Part shown: piece by piece, positions 44,473-52,985 of the stretch
How positions within the stretch are numbered: position 1 is the first letter of the stretch
Layout: every line of letters starts with the position of its first letter
NCBI GenBank assembly: GCA_965230605.1
Contig: CBDDLD010000004.1
Span: 1,674,001-1,738,000 of the forward strand
Length of the DNA stretch: 64,000 bases
Source: CBDDLD01 sp965230605
GTDB taxonomy: Bacteria > Bacteroidota > Bacteroidia > Flavobacteriales > Flavobacteriaceae
Direction of reading: 5' to 3'
The notes under the pieces: model-generated
The model's database searches: none
Told to the model about the DNA's origin: nothing
The model's input: only the letters and a program-made list of their open reading frames with translations
Program-made: the position numbers and the translations under genes

Positions 44473-45219
44473 TTAAGTTAGCATACCGCCATCAACATTA
44501 AGGGTTTGCCCGGTAACGTAGGCAGACATATCACTTGCTAAAAACACACAAGCATTTGCGATATCTTCTGGGGTTCCACCACGCTTTAAAGGAATAGCTG
44601 CCCTCCAGCTATCTACTGTGGTTTCATCTAATTTGGCAGTCATTTCAGTTTCAATAAACCCTGGAGCAATAACATTACTTCTAATATTACGGGATCCAAG
44701 CTCTAAAGCTACCGATTTAGAAAAACCTATAATTCCTGCTTTGGATGCCGCATAGTTAGTTTGCCCTGCATTTCCTTTAACACCAACAACAGAGCTCATG
44801 TTAATAATTGAGCCTTTACGTTGCTTCAACATGGTACGTTGTACGGCTTTTGTCATGTTAAATACGGATTTAAGATTGACTTCAATAACTTTATCAAAAT
44901 CTTCCTCTCCCATGCGCATCAATAAATTGTCTTTTGTAATCCCTGCGTTATTGATGAGAACATCAATAGCTCCAAATTCATCAAGAACATCTTGTGCTAA
45001 TTGTTGAGCTTCTTCAAAACTAGCAGCATTACTCTGATAACCTTTAGCTTTTACACCTTTAGCATTTAATTCATCTTCTAAGGCTTTAGCAGCATCTACA
45101 GATGAACTATATGTAAAAGCAATATTTGCTCCATGATCAGCAAATACTTGAGCAATACCTTTACCTATACCGCGACTGGCACCAGTTATAATAGCTGTTT
45201 TTCCTTCTAATATTTTCAT
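44473..45219 (-). CDS. fabG: 3-oxoacyl-[acyl-carrier-protein] reductase
   Basis: 248 residues, a short-chain dehydrogenase. It has the NADPH motif TGASRGIGKGIA, the NNAG motif (LINNAGITKDNLLMRM), catalytic Ser and YxxxK in MSSVVGVKGNAGQTNYAASKAGIIG, and RSNVIAPGFIETEMT. The KDNLLMRM segment and the C-terminal VTGQTLNVDGGM are typical of true FabG. It performs the first reduction in fatty acid elongation. A TAnnTTTG promoter lies upstream. Confidence 0.95.
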   Translation of the reverse strand: MKILEGKTAIITGASRGIGKGIAQVFADHGANIAFTYSSSVDAAKALEDELNAKGVKAKGYQSNAASFEEAQQLAQDVLDEFGAIDVLINNAGITKDNLLMRMGEEDFDKVIEVNLKSVFNMTKAVQRTMLKQRKGSIINMSSVVGVKGNAGQTNYAASKAGIIGFSKSVALELGSRNIRSNVIAPGFIETEMTAKLDETTVDSWRAAIPLKRGGTPEDIANACVFLASDMSAYVTGQTLNVDGGMLT

Positions 45220-45281
45220 TATCTTATATTATGGTTAGTTAGTCGATTAAAAATGTTTAAACTCACTTTAAACTATAGTTT

Positions 45282-45309
45282 CAAAGATAGAAATTACAAA
45301 TTGCATCAA
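45282..45309 (-). promoter_or_regulatory. fabG promoter
   Basis: Minus strand: -33 TTG (45307-45309) and -7 TATCTTTG (45282-45289), a perfect TAnnTTTG, with a 17-base spacer. It lies 63 bases before the fabG ATG. Confidence 0.6.
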
Positions 45310-45311
45310 AT

Positions 45312-45343
45312 AAAAAAACCCCACAAGATTTTGTAAGGTTTTT
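45312..45343. terminator. Bidirectional terminator-like hairpin
   Basis: Arms AAAAACC and GGTTTTT enclose ACAA / TTGT, with a CC/AA internal loop. The minus-strand transcript would end in seven T. The nearest minus-strand gene upstream is sucD, whose transcript would have to run antisense through the 149-residue gene to reach it. Confidence 0.4.
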
Positions 45344-45533
45344 AACAGTTTTATAAATATCCCTTTTACCATAAGTAATCATAGTACAACGGTATTATTT
45401 ACCTTAATAACTTTCTAAAATTTCTATAACTAGAAGCAAGTTACGGTTATTAGGCATTATATTTGTTGTGATTAATTTGCGGTCTTTAGGCTTCAATATC
45501 AATTTTTAAACTAATGGGCTAAAAGCTAATCTT

Positions 45534-45983
45534 ATGTTTATTAAAAAAATAATAATACTCTTTTCGCTTGTGTTTTTTATAAACACCTATGCTAATGGTC
45601 AAGACAAGTTAACTTGGTTTGATTTTGCAGACGTGACCTTCAATCGTGTATATAACCAAGATTATGATACTTACTTTCAAATCCCTGAATTTGGCCCGAT
45701 AATAAAATCATATGAAGGAAAAGAGATTACTATAAAAGGGTATTTTTTAGATATTGCTGGAAATGGTAAACTAACGTTATTATCTAAGAGACCTATGGCA
45801 TCTTGCTTCTTTTGTGGTGGTTCTGGTCCTGAGACAGTGATTGAGTTGAATTTTAAACAAAAACCTTCTTTTAAAACCGATCAGGTAATAGAAATAACCG
45901 GAACTCTCGAACTAAATTCAAACGATATAAATCGAACCAGTTACATCATGAATGATGTCACAGGCAAATTATCTAAATCTTAG
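45534..45983 (+). CDS. Secreted protein with CFFCGG motif
   Basis: 149 residues with a Sec signal (FSLVFFINTYANGQ). The mature part is one beta-barrel-like domain: LTWFDFADVTFNRVYNQDYDTYFQIPEFG, then IKSYEGKEITIKGYFLDI. The cysteine motif SCFFCGGSGPETVIEL could bind metal or form a disulfide. The overall pattern resembles DUF3299-like OB-fold lipoproteins, which I state only as a likeness. It is convergent with sucD, with 8 bases between stop codons. Confidence 0.75.
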   Translation: MFIKKIIILFSLVFFINTYANGQDKLTWFDFADVTFNRVYNQDYDTYFQIPEFGPIIKSYEGKEITIKGYFLDIAGNGKLTLLSKRPMASCFFCGGSGPETVIELNFKQKPSFKTDQVIEITGTLELNSNDINRTSYIMNDVTGKLSKS

Positions 45984-45991
45984 TTATTTAA

Positions 45992-46864
45992 TTAGCTTAA
46001 TACTTCAGCTACTTTTTTTCCAATTTCAGCGGGTGAATCCACAACGTGGATACCACAGCTTCTCATGATTTTCTTTTTAGCTTGTGCTGTATCATCGCTA
46101 CCACCTACAATTGCTCCGGCATGTCCCATAGTACGCCCTGCAGGTGCAGTTTCTCCCGCAATAAATCCTACTACTGGTTTCTTACTTCCACTTTCTTGAT
46201 ACCATTTAGCAGCGTCTGCTTCTAATTGTCCGCCTATTTCTCCAATCATTACAACACACTCTGTTTCGTCATCGTTGATTAACAATTCAACAGCTTCTTT
46301 AGTTGTTGTTCCAATAATTGGGTCTCCTCCAATTCCAATTGCTGTAGTAATACCTAAACCTTGTTTTACTACCTGATCTGCAGCTTCATATGTTAATGTT
46401 CCTGATTTAGACACAATGCCTACACGTCCTTTTTTAAAGACAAAACCTGGCATAATACCTACTTTAGCTTCTTCTGGTGTAATGACACCAGGGCAATTTG
46501 GCCCAATTAATCTGCAGTCTTTATCTTTAATATAATCTGAGGCCTTAATCATATCTGCTACAGGGATACCTTCCGTAATAGTAATGATCACTTTAATTCC
46601 TGCATTGGCAGCTTCCATAATAGCATCGGCGGCAAATGCTGGAGGTACGAATATGATCGTTGTATCTGCTCCTACTTTTTCCACAGCTTCAGCTACGGTG
46701 TTAAATACAGGCTTATCTAAATGTACTTGTCCCCCTTTTCCTGGAGTTACACCACCAACAACATTGGTTCCATATTCGATCATTTGTCCGGCGTGAAATG
46801 TTCCTTCACTACCAGTAAAACCTTGTACTATGATTTTTGAGTTCTTATTTACTAAAACGCTCAT
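45992..46864 (-). CDS. sucD: Succinate-CoA ligase, alpha subunit
   Basis: 290 residues, full length. CoA-binding region: VLVNKNSKIIVQGFTGSEGTFHAGQMIEYGTNVVGGVTPGKGG. NCPGVITPEEAKVGIMPG and GRVGIVSKSGTLTYEA follow. The phosphohistidine site is in GRTMGHAGAIVGG. It catalyses substrate-level phosphorylation in the TCA cycle with SucC, which is not in this window. A candidate -7 box, TATTTTTG, lies at 46904-46911 (minus strand). Confidence 0.97.
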   Translation of the reverse strand: MSVLVNKNSKIIVQGFTGSEGTFHAGQMIEYGTNVVGGVTPGKGGQVHLDKPVFNTVAEAVEKVGADTTIIFVPPAFAADAIMEAANAGIKVIITITEGIPVADMIKASDYIKDKDCRLIGPNCPGVITPEEAKVGIMPGFVFKKGRVGIVSKSGTLTYEAADQVVKQGLGITTAIGIGGDPIIGTTTKEAVELLINDDETECVVMIGEIGGQLEADAAKWYQESGSKKPVVGFIAGETAPAGRTMGHAGAIVGGSDDTAQAKKKIMRSCGIHVVDSPAEIGKKVAEVLS

Positions 46865-46939
46865 GAATTATTTTTTTAAGATTATTAGGCTTGTTATGCG
46901 ACGCAAAAATAATTTTAATATCCTGAATTATAAAGTGAA

Positions 46940-47881
46940 TTAGTCACTATTTTTCTTAAGTAATTTCAATAGCTCTGGAATTTTCTTAATCGCAGCTATT
47001 TCTTTGTATTTTGTTCTGAAATCTTCCGCCGGAATTCCGAAATAATGTTTGTTCCCTTCTAAGGATTTACTCACCCCAGCTTTAGCAGAGATTACTGTCT
47101 TTTCTCCTATAGTAATACCACTAGTAATACCAACTTGTCCCCAAATAGTAACATCGTTTTCTATAATGGTACACCCAGCAATGCCAACCTGAGAAGCAAT
47201 GAGCGCATTTTCACCTATAACTGTATCGTGACCAATTTGCACCTGATTATCAATCTTTGCTCCTTTTTTAATTCGGGTGTCAGCAGAAACACCTCTATCT
47301 ATAGTGCATGCTGCCCCTATATCTACATGATCTTCTAATACAACTCTACCTCCAGATAACAGACGGTCATATCCTTCAGGGCGCTTTTTATAATAAAACG
47401 CATTAGCTCCTAAAACTGACCCAGAGTGAATTGTTACATTATTACCTATAACACAATCGTCATAGATGCTCACATTAGCATGTATGATACAGTTATCTCC
47501 AATTACTACATTATGTCCAATAAAACAATTGGGTTGTATAATTGTATTCTTACCAATTTTTGCAGATTCTGAAATAGAACGATTTGCTGGTACGAAGGGT
47601 TTAAAGTGTTGAGTTAGTTTATTAAAATCTCTGAATGGATCATCAGATACCAAAAGTGCTTTACCCTCCGGACAATCTACTTCTTTATTAATAAGCACAA
47701 TTGTAGCCGCAGATTGCAATGCTTTATCGTAGTACTTTGGATGATCTACAAAAACAATATCTCCGGGTTGAACAACATGAATCTCATTCATGCCTAATAT
47801 TTGAAAATCTTCTGGCCCAACAAACTCACATTCAATTAGCTGTGCGATTTCTTTTAAAGTATAGGGTCTTGGAAATTTCAA
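46940..47881 (-). CDS. Second LpxD-like acyltransferase
   Basis: 313 residues. The N-terminal LpxD uridine-binding-like domain (MKFPRPYTLKEIAQLIECEFVG, GDIVFVDHPKYYDKAL) is followed by hexapeptide repeats forming a left-handed helix, e.g. IGKNTIIQPNCFIGHNVVIGDNCIIHANVSI and KIDNQVQIGHDTVIGENALI with the catalytic-type His. It ends in KKIPELLKLLKK. It is shorter than the lpxD at 50639 and diverged from it. It may acylate a different position or chain, or act on another nucleotide sugar. It lies 5 bases after efp. Confidence 0.85.
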   Translation of the reverse strand: MKFPRPYTLKEIAQLIECEFVGPEDFQILGMNEIHVVQPGDIVFVDHPKYYDKALQSAATIVLINKEVDCPEGKALLVSDDPFRDFNKLTQHFKPFVPANRSISESAKIGKNTIIQPNCFIGHNVVIGDNCIIHANVSIYDDCVIGNNVTIHSGSVLGANAFYYKKRPEGYDRLLSGGRVVLEDHVDIGAACTIDRGVSADTRIKKGAKIDNQVQIGHDTVIGENALIASQVGIAGCTIIENDVTIWGQVGITSGITIGEKTVISAKAGVSKSLEGNKHYFGIPAEDFRTKYKEIAAIKKIPELLKLLKKNSD

Positions 47882-47886
47882 AATAA

Positions 47887-48453
47887 TTACTCCTTAATAC
47901 GTTCTTTATAAGTTCCTTTTTCGGTCTCTATTTTAATCTTATCGCCTTCATTAATAAATAGAGGAACATTTACTTTAGCACCTGTTTCAACAGTGGCTGG
48001 TTTTGTTGCGTTTGTTGCGGTATTTCCTTTGACACCTGGTTCCGTATGTGTAACTTCAAGAATAACACTGGCAGGCATTTCTACAGACAAAGGCATATCG
48101 TCTTCAGTGTTGATTAATACAGTAACAACTTCACCTTCCTTCATTAAATCCGGAGCATCTAAGGTTGCTTTTTGCAATTCAATCTGAGAATAATCGGAAG
48201 TGTTCATAAAATGATACGTTTCCCCTTCATTATACAAGTATTGAAACTTATGCGTTTCTACTCTTACATCATCAATCTTATGTCCGGCAGAGAATGTATT
48301 GTCAATCACTTTTCCTGTTGTGACACTTTTTAACTTTGTTCTCACAAAAGCTGGGCCTTTACCTGGTTTTACATGAAGAAACTCTATAATCTTGTATATA
48401 TCATGATTATATCTTATACATAATCCATTTCTAATATCTGAAGTACTTGCCAT
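47887..48453 (-). CDS. efp: Elongation factor P
   Basis: 188 residues, the usual length, with three beta-barrel domains. The tip loop that reaches the peptidyl-transferase centre reads HVKPGKGPAFVRTKLK, with Lys at the modified position. Later come YLYNEGETYHFMNTSDYSQIEL and VTHTEPGVKGNTATNATKPATVETGAKVNVPLFI. It rescues ribosomes stalled at polyproline. It sits inside the lipid A gene cluster, 5 bases from lpxA. Confidence 0.97.
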   Translation of the reverse strand: MASTSDIRNGLCIRYNHDIYKIIEFLHVKPGKGPAFVRTKLKSVTTGKVIDNTFSAGHKIDDVRVETHKFQYLYNEGETYHFMNTSDYSQIELQKATLDAPDLMKEGEVVTVLINTEDDMPLSVEMPASVILEVTHTEPGVKGNTATNATKPATVETGAKVNVPLFINEGDKIKIETEKGTYKERIKE

Positions 48454-48457
48454 AAAT

Positions 48458-49243
48458 TTAATTTGATTTAAAATATCCTTTCATTATACCTCTATGTGAG
48501 TTCTTAATAAATTGAAGTATCTCATCACGCTCTGGTGTGGCCTGCATCTCTGCTTCAATAATCTCAGAGGCTTGTGTATTGTTATAATTCTTCTGATATA
48601 ATATTCTATATATATCTTGAATCTCTCTAATCTTTTCTGTTGAAAACCCTCTACGTCTTAATCCTACAGAATTAATTCCTACATAAGACAAGGGCTCTCT
48701 GGCAGCCTTTACATAAGGCGGGACGTCTTTTCTCACTAATGACCCACCTGTCACAAATGCATGGCTACCTACCGAACAGAACTGATGTACAGCCGTCATA
48801 CCGGCTAAAACCACATAGTCTCCGATTGTAATATGCCCGGCCAGTGTACTGTTATTAGAAAAAATACAATTATCTCCCACTATACAGTCATGGGCGATAT
48901 GGCAATACGCCATAATGAGGCAGTTATTACCAACAACCGTTTTCATTTTATCAGTTGTACCTCTATTTATGGTCACACATTCTCTTATGGTCACATTATT
49001 ACCTATTTCTACAGTGGTATCTTCATCATTATACTTAAGGTCTTGAGGTACTGCAGAAATTACAGAACCAGGGAAGATATTGCAGTTCTTTCCTATTCGG
49101 GCACCTTCCATAATAGTAACATTACTACCGATCCATGTGCCTTCTCCAATAACTACATTATTATGTATCGTAGTAAATGGCTCTATAACTACATTCTTTG
49201 CAATTTTAGCGCCTGGGTGTACGTATGCTAAGGGTTGATTCAT
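48458..49243 (-). CDS. lpxA: UDP-N-acetylglucosamine acyltransferase
   Basis: 261 residues of hexapeptide repeats (NQPLAYVHPGAKIAKNVVIEPFTTIHNNVVIGEGTWIGSNV and onward). Catalytic His is in YCHIAHDCIVGDNC. GGSLVRKDVPPYVKAAREPLSYVGINSVGLRRRGFS is a diagnostic LpxA stretch, followed by the C-terminal helical domain. It performs the first acylation of lipid A synthesis. Its start overlaps the lpxC/fabZ stop by one base. Confidence 0.97.
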   Translation of the reverse strand: MNQPLAYVHPGAKIAKNVVIEPFTTIHNNVVIGEGTWIGSNVTIMEGARIGKNCNIFPGSVISAVPQDLKYNDEDTTVEIGNNVTIRECVTINRGTTDKMKTVVGNNCLIMAYCHIAHDCIVGDNCIFSNNSTLAGHITIGDYVVLAGMTAVHQFCSVGSHAFVTGGSLVRKDVPPYVKAAREPLSYVGINSVGLRRRGFSTEKIREIQDIYRILYQKNYNNTQASEIIEAEMQATPERDEILQFIKNSHRGIMKGYFKSN

Positions 49244-50652
49244 TATTGTTTTACTTTAGTGATTTGTGCCATAAGTTCTGCTTCTGCACATAATTTACCG
49301 TTTGCATAAGCATAACCTTGCATATGGCATATTCCACGTCTTATTGGGGTGATTAAAGTACATTTAAATATTAGGGTATCTCCAGGAACTACCTTTTGTT
49401 TAAACTTCACATTATCAATTTTCATAAAGAAGGTTAGATAATTTTCAGGATCTGGAACAGTGCTCAACACTAAGATTCCTCCAGTTTGCGCCATAGCTTC
49501 TACGATAAGAACTCCTGGCATTACAGGAGCTCCAGGGAAGTGACCAGCAAAGAAAGGCTCATTCATGGTCACATTTTTCATCCCTATAACCGAATTATCT
49601 GTGAGTTCATAAATCTTATCTATCAATAAAAAAGGTTGACGATGTGGCAACATTTTCATAATTTGATTTACATCCATTAAAGGTGGAGAATTCAAATCTA
49701 TATGAGGCACATTATTGCGACGTTCATTCTTAATAATCTTCGACATTTTTTTTGCAAACTGAGTGTTTACAAAATGCCCAGGTTTATTAGCTATGACTTT
49801 CCCTTGTATTCTAGTCCCAATCAAAGCAAGGTCACCAACAACATCTAATAATTTATGCCTAGCAGCTTCATTAGGATGATGTAATGTGAGGTTATCTAAA
49901 ATACCATTTGGTTTTACTGCAATACTATCCTTTTTAAACGCTACTTTCAACTTCTCAATAGTTTCAGGAGAAATTTCTTTGTCTACATAGACAATGGCAT
50001 TATTTAGATCACCTCCTTTAATAAGACCATGCTCTAATAACATTTCTAATTCGTGTAAGAAACTAAATGTTCTAGAATCTGCAATATCATTCTTAAAGTC
50101 ATGGATGCTATTTAGGTTGGCATTCTGCGTTCCCAATACTTTAGTTCCAAAATCAACCATGGTAGTGATCTTGTATGAGCTAGAAGGCATTAAAATGATT
50201 TCACTCCCAGACTCCTCATCGGTGTAAGACACAACTTCAGAAACTACATAAACCTCTCTTGATGCCTCTTGTTCAATAACATTAGCAGATTCTAATGCTT
50301 CTACAAAAAATTTGGAAGATCCATCCATAATTGGTGGTTCAGAAGCATCAAGTTGAATAATGGCATTGTCCACATCCATACCCACTAGAGCAGCAAGAAC
50401 ATGTTCACAGGTTTGAATGGTAACTCCATTTCTCTCTAGACATGTACCACGTTGTGTATTGGTTACATAATTAGCATCTGCCTCTATGGTTGGTTCACCT
50501 TCTAGGTCTATTCGTTTAAATGCAAAACCTGTATTTTCCGGAGCAGGTTTAAAAGTTAAGGTCACGTCTTTTCCTGTATGTAAACCTACACCCTTTAAGG
50601 TTACCTCCTTTTCAATAGTCTTTTGTTTATCTTCAGTCTTAACTATCGCCAT
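49243..50652 (-). CDS. lpxC/fabZ: Bifunctional LpxC deacetylase / FabZ dehydratase fusion
   Basis: 469 residues. The N-terminal part (about 1-310) is LpxC: TLKGVGLHTGKDVTL, EHVLAALVGMDVDNAIIQLDASEPPIMDGSS and RHKLLDVVGDLALIG, which carries zinc-binding His and Asp. The C-terminal part (about 320-469) is FabZ, with LPHRQPFLLIDKI and the catalytic segment FFAGHFPGAPVMPGVLIVEAMAQ. This fusion is characteristic of Bacteroidota. It links the committed step of lipid A to supply of hydroxyacyl chains. It overlaps the lpxD end by 14 bases. Confidence 0.97.
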   Translation of the reverse strand: MAIVKTEDKQKTIEKEVTLKGVGLHTGKDVTLTFKPAPENTGFAFKRIDLEGEPTIEADANYVTNTQRGTCLERNGVTIQTCEHVLAALVGMDVDNAIIQLDASEPPIMDGSSKFFVEALESANVIEQEASREVYVVSEVVSYTDEESGSEIILMPSSSYKITTMVDFGTKVLGTQNANLNSIHDFKNDIADSRTFSFLHELEMLLEHGLIKGGDLNNAIVYVDKEISPETIEKLKVAFKKDSIAVKPNGILDNLTLHHPNEAARHKLLDVVGDLALIGTRIQGKVIANKPGHFVNTQFAKKMSKIIKNERRNNVPHIDLNSPPLMDVNQIMKMLPHRQPFLLIDKIYELTDNSVIGMKNVTMNEPFFAGHFPGAPVMPGVLIVEAMAQTGGILVLSTVPDPENYLTFFMKIDNVKFKQKVVPGDTLIFKCTLITPIRRGICHMQGYAYANGKLCAEAELMAQITKVKQ

Positions 50653-51667
50653 TTATTTTTTTATCTATATCATTAATCGTTTTAGCCAGCTTCGGCAAAT
50701 TTTTAAAATACACATACGACTTATTATAATCGCCATATGCTAATGCCGGAGAACCTTGCAAAACTTCATTATCTTTTACGTTTCTACCAATACCTGATTG
50801 GGCTTGTATTTTTACATTATTACCAATAGTGATATGTCCTACAATTCCAACTTGCCCACCAATCTGACAGTTTTCACCAATTTTAGTAGAGCCTGCTATT
50901 CCTGTCTGAGCTGCAATAACTGTATTCTTACCTATCTCAACATTATGCGCGATCTGAATTTGGTTATCTAACTTAACTCCACGTCTAATAATTGTGGAAC
51001 CTAGTGTAGCTCTATCAATAGTTGTACCGGCTCCTATATCAACAAAATCTTCTAAAATGACATTTCCTGTTTGCGGAATTTTAGAGTACTCTCCTTTTTC
51101 GTTAGGTGCAAAGCCAAAGCCGTCAGCTCCAATTATGGCTCCTGAATTAATGACGCAGGTAGAACCAATAATTGATTCTGAATAGATTTTAGCACCAGAG
51201 AAAACTATAGTATTTTCTCCTATAGTGACATTATCGCCTATATAGGCATTAGGGAATATCTTTACATTGTCTCCTATGACTACATTATCTCCTATATAGG
51301 TAAAGGCGCCTACATAAATATTGGTGCCTAAATTGACACTTTCAGAAATAAAGCTAGGTTGCTCTATCCCTGATTTATTCATTTTAACCTGATTGTAATA
51401 TTCTAGTAGTTTCGAAAAGGCTTTATACGCATCTTCAACCTTAATTAGGGTTGTAGAGATCTCGTTTTCAGGTTCAAAATCACTATTAACTATGGTAATA
51501 GAAGCTTGTGTAGAATATATATAAGATTTGTATTTGGGATTAGCTAGAAACGTCAATGAGCCTTCAGTACCTTCTTCAATCTTTGCCAATTTTGACACTT
51601 CGACTTCAGGGTCACCAACCACGTTTCCTTCTAATATGCTTGCAATTTGTTGCGCTGTAAATTTCAA
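50639..51667 (-). CDS. lpxD: UDP-3-O-acylglucosamine N-acyltransferase
   Basis: 342 residues from a TTG start at 51667, chosen because LKFTAQQIASILEG is the normal N-terminus. The frame also runs to an ATG at 51703, which would add 12 unusual residues. The N-terminal uridine-binding domain (VSKLAKIEEGTEGSLTFLANPKY) is followed by about ten hexapeptide turns with QIQIAHNVEIGKNTVIAAQTGIAG carrying the catalytic His. It performs the third step of lipid A synthesis. It is followed by lpxC/fabZ with a 14-base overlap. Confidence 0.95.
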   Translation of the reverse strand: MKFTAQQIASILEGNVVGDPEVEVSKLAKIEEGTEGSLTFLANPKYKSYIYSTQASITIVNSDFEPENEISTTLIKVEDAYKAFSKLLEYYNQVKMNKSGIEQPSFISESVNLGTNIYVGAFTYIGDNVVIGDNVKIFPNAYIGDNVTIGENTIVFSGAKIYSESIIGSTCVINSGAIIGADGFGFAPNEKGEYSKIPQTGNVILEDFVDIGAGTTIDRATLGSTIIRRGVKLDNQIQIAHNVEIGKNTVIAAQTGIAGSTKIGENCQIGGQVGIVGHITIGNNVKIQAQSGIGRNVKDNEVLQGSPALAYGDYNKSYVYFKNLPKLAKTINDIDKKINGDS

Positions 51668-51719
51668 ATGATCGACTTTAAAACTAATGGTTGATTTCCG
51701 CAAAAATAGAAAAAATGTA

Positions 51720-52949
51720 TCACATTTTGTTCTTAGGGTAACAGATATAGTATTTTGTTACCGGTTTACTCAATGCTTTGAGATTTAATTGATCTGAAGC
51801 CTTTACAATATCCTTAATCTTACCATTCTTAAACCATATATTGATGTTTTGCTTTCTAAGTTGATAAGCCTGATTAGAAATGGTTCCTGAAAACACAAAA
51901 TAATCTGCTTCTGCAGACGAAATATTATACTTATCCATTAACGCTTGCTTGTGTTCTGGAAGTATATTCTTCTTTATAGGCTTATTCTTGATCTTAATCT
52001 TTAATAGATCTCTATTTATGATCATATCGCATAAATTACGCAATACAAAATCATCATGAAATTGCCATGACTTCATCGCAGCTACAATGTCATAATCGTC
52101 CAGTTTAGCAAATACATCTAACGTATTACTATCAAAATTTGAATAGGTAATATTTGAATTTAAAAAGTAGCTCAGAGGTTCACTTGCATTAAGTGCTATA
52201 CCCATGCTCACCAATTCTTTAGCACGTTGCAAAACTTTAGTTAATAATTGCTCGGCAACAATTCCTGTTTTATGCAAATACACTTGCCAATACATAAAAC
52301 GCCGTGCCACTAAGAACTTCTCCACGCTGTATATGCCTTTTTCCTCAACAACCAATTGATCATCTACTACATTGAGCATCGTTATTAAACGTTCACTATT
52401 AATATTACCTTCTGCAACACCCGTGTAGAAACTGTCTCGTTTTAAATAATCTGCACGGTCCATGTCTAACTGACTAGAGATTAATTTACACATGAACTGA
52501 CGTTCATAATCCCCTTTAAAAATATCAATAGCCAGCGTTAAACTTCCGTTAAATTCCTTATTCAAGCGCTCCATAAATAGCAGCGAAATGGCTTCATGAG
52601 AAACACCGTTAACAATGCTATGTTCCATAGCATGAGAAAATGGCCCGTGCCCAATATCGTGCAATAAAATGGCAATGTATAATGCAGTTTCTTCTTCTTC
52701 AGAAATACTAACTCCTTTAAAACGAAGTACATTGACTGCTTTTTGCATTAAATGCATACTTCCCAAAGCATGATGAAATCGTGTGTGATGTGCCCCGGGA
52801 TATACCAAATAGGACATCCCCATTTGTGTAATTCTGCGAAGGCGTTGAAAGTATTTATGCGCAATCAGGTCAAAAATTAACGAGTTAGGAATCGTAATAA
52901 AACCGTAAATTGGGTCGTTAAATATCTTAAGTTTGTTGTTCGGCTGCAA
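51720..52949 (-). CDS. HD-domain phosphohydrolase
   Basis: 409 residues. The HD metal site is HHTRFHHALGSMHLM, then AILLHDIGHGPFSHAMEHSIV and DMDRADYLKRDSFYTG, which together give His, HD and Asp ligands. It resembles SAMHD1/dGTPase-like proteins, which hydrolyse dNTPs, but substrate is not proved. It heads the lipid A cluster, 52 bases upstream of lpxD, and is divergent from porX with only 36 bases between starts. Confidence 0.92.
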   Translation of the reverse strand: MQPNNKLKIFNDPIYGFITIPNSLIFDLIAHKYFQRLRRITQMGMSYLVYPGAHHTRFHHALGSMHLMQKAVNVLRFKGVSISEEEETALYIAILLHDIGHGPFSHAMEHSIVNGVSHEAISLLFMERLNKEFNGSLTLAIDIFKGDYERQFMCKLISSQLDMDRADYLKRDSFYTGVAEGNINSERLITMLNVVDDQLVVEEKGIYSVEKFLVARRFMYWQVYLHKTGIVAEQLLTKVLQRAKELVSMGIALNASEPLSYFLNSNITYSNFDSNTLDVFAKLDDYDIVAAMKSWQFHDDFVLRNLCDMIINRDLLKIKIKNKPIKKNILPEHKQALMDKYNISSAEADYFVFSGTISNQAYQLRKQNINIWFKNGKIKDIVKASDQLNLKALSKPVTKYYICYPKNKM

Positions 52950-52985
52950 ACTGTAATAATTACATTAATCAGAAAACAAATATAC

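Larger units (their letters stand above)
45220..45533. other. 314-base intergenic region upstream of fabG
   Basis: It holds the fabG promoter (45282-45309) and a terminator-like hairpin (45312-45343). The rest is AT-rich sequence, and I see no gene in it. Confidence 0.6.
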
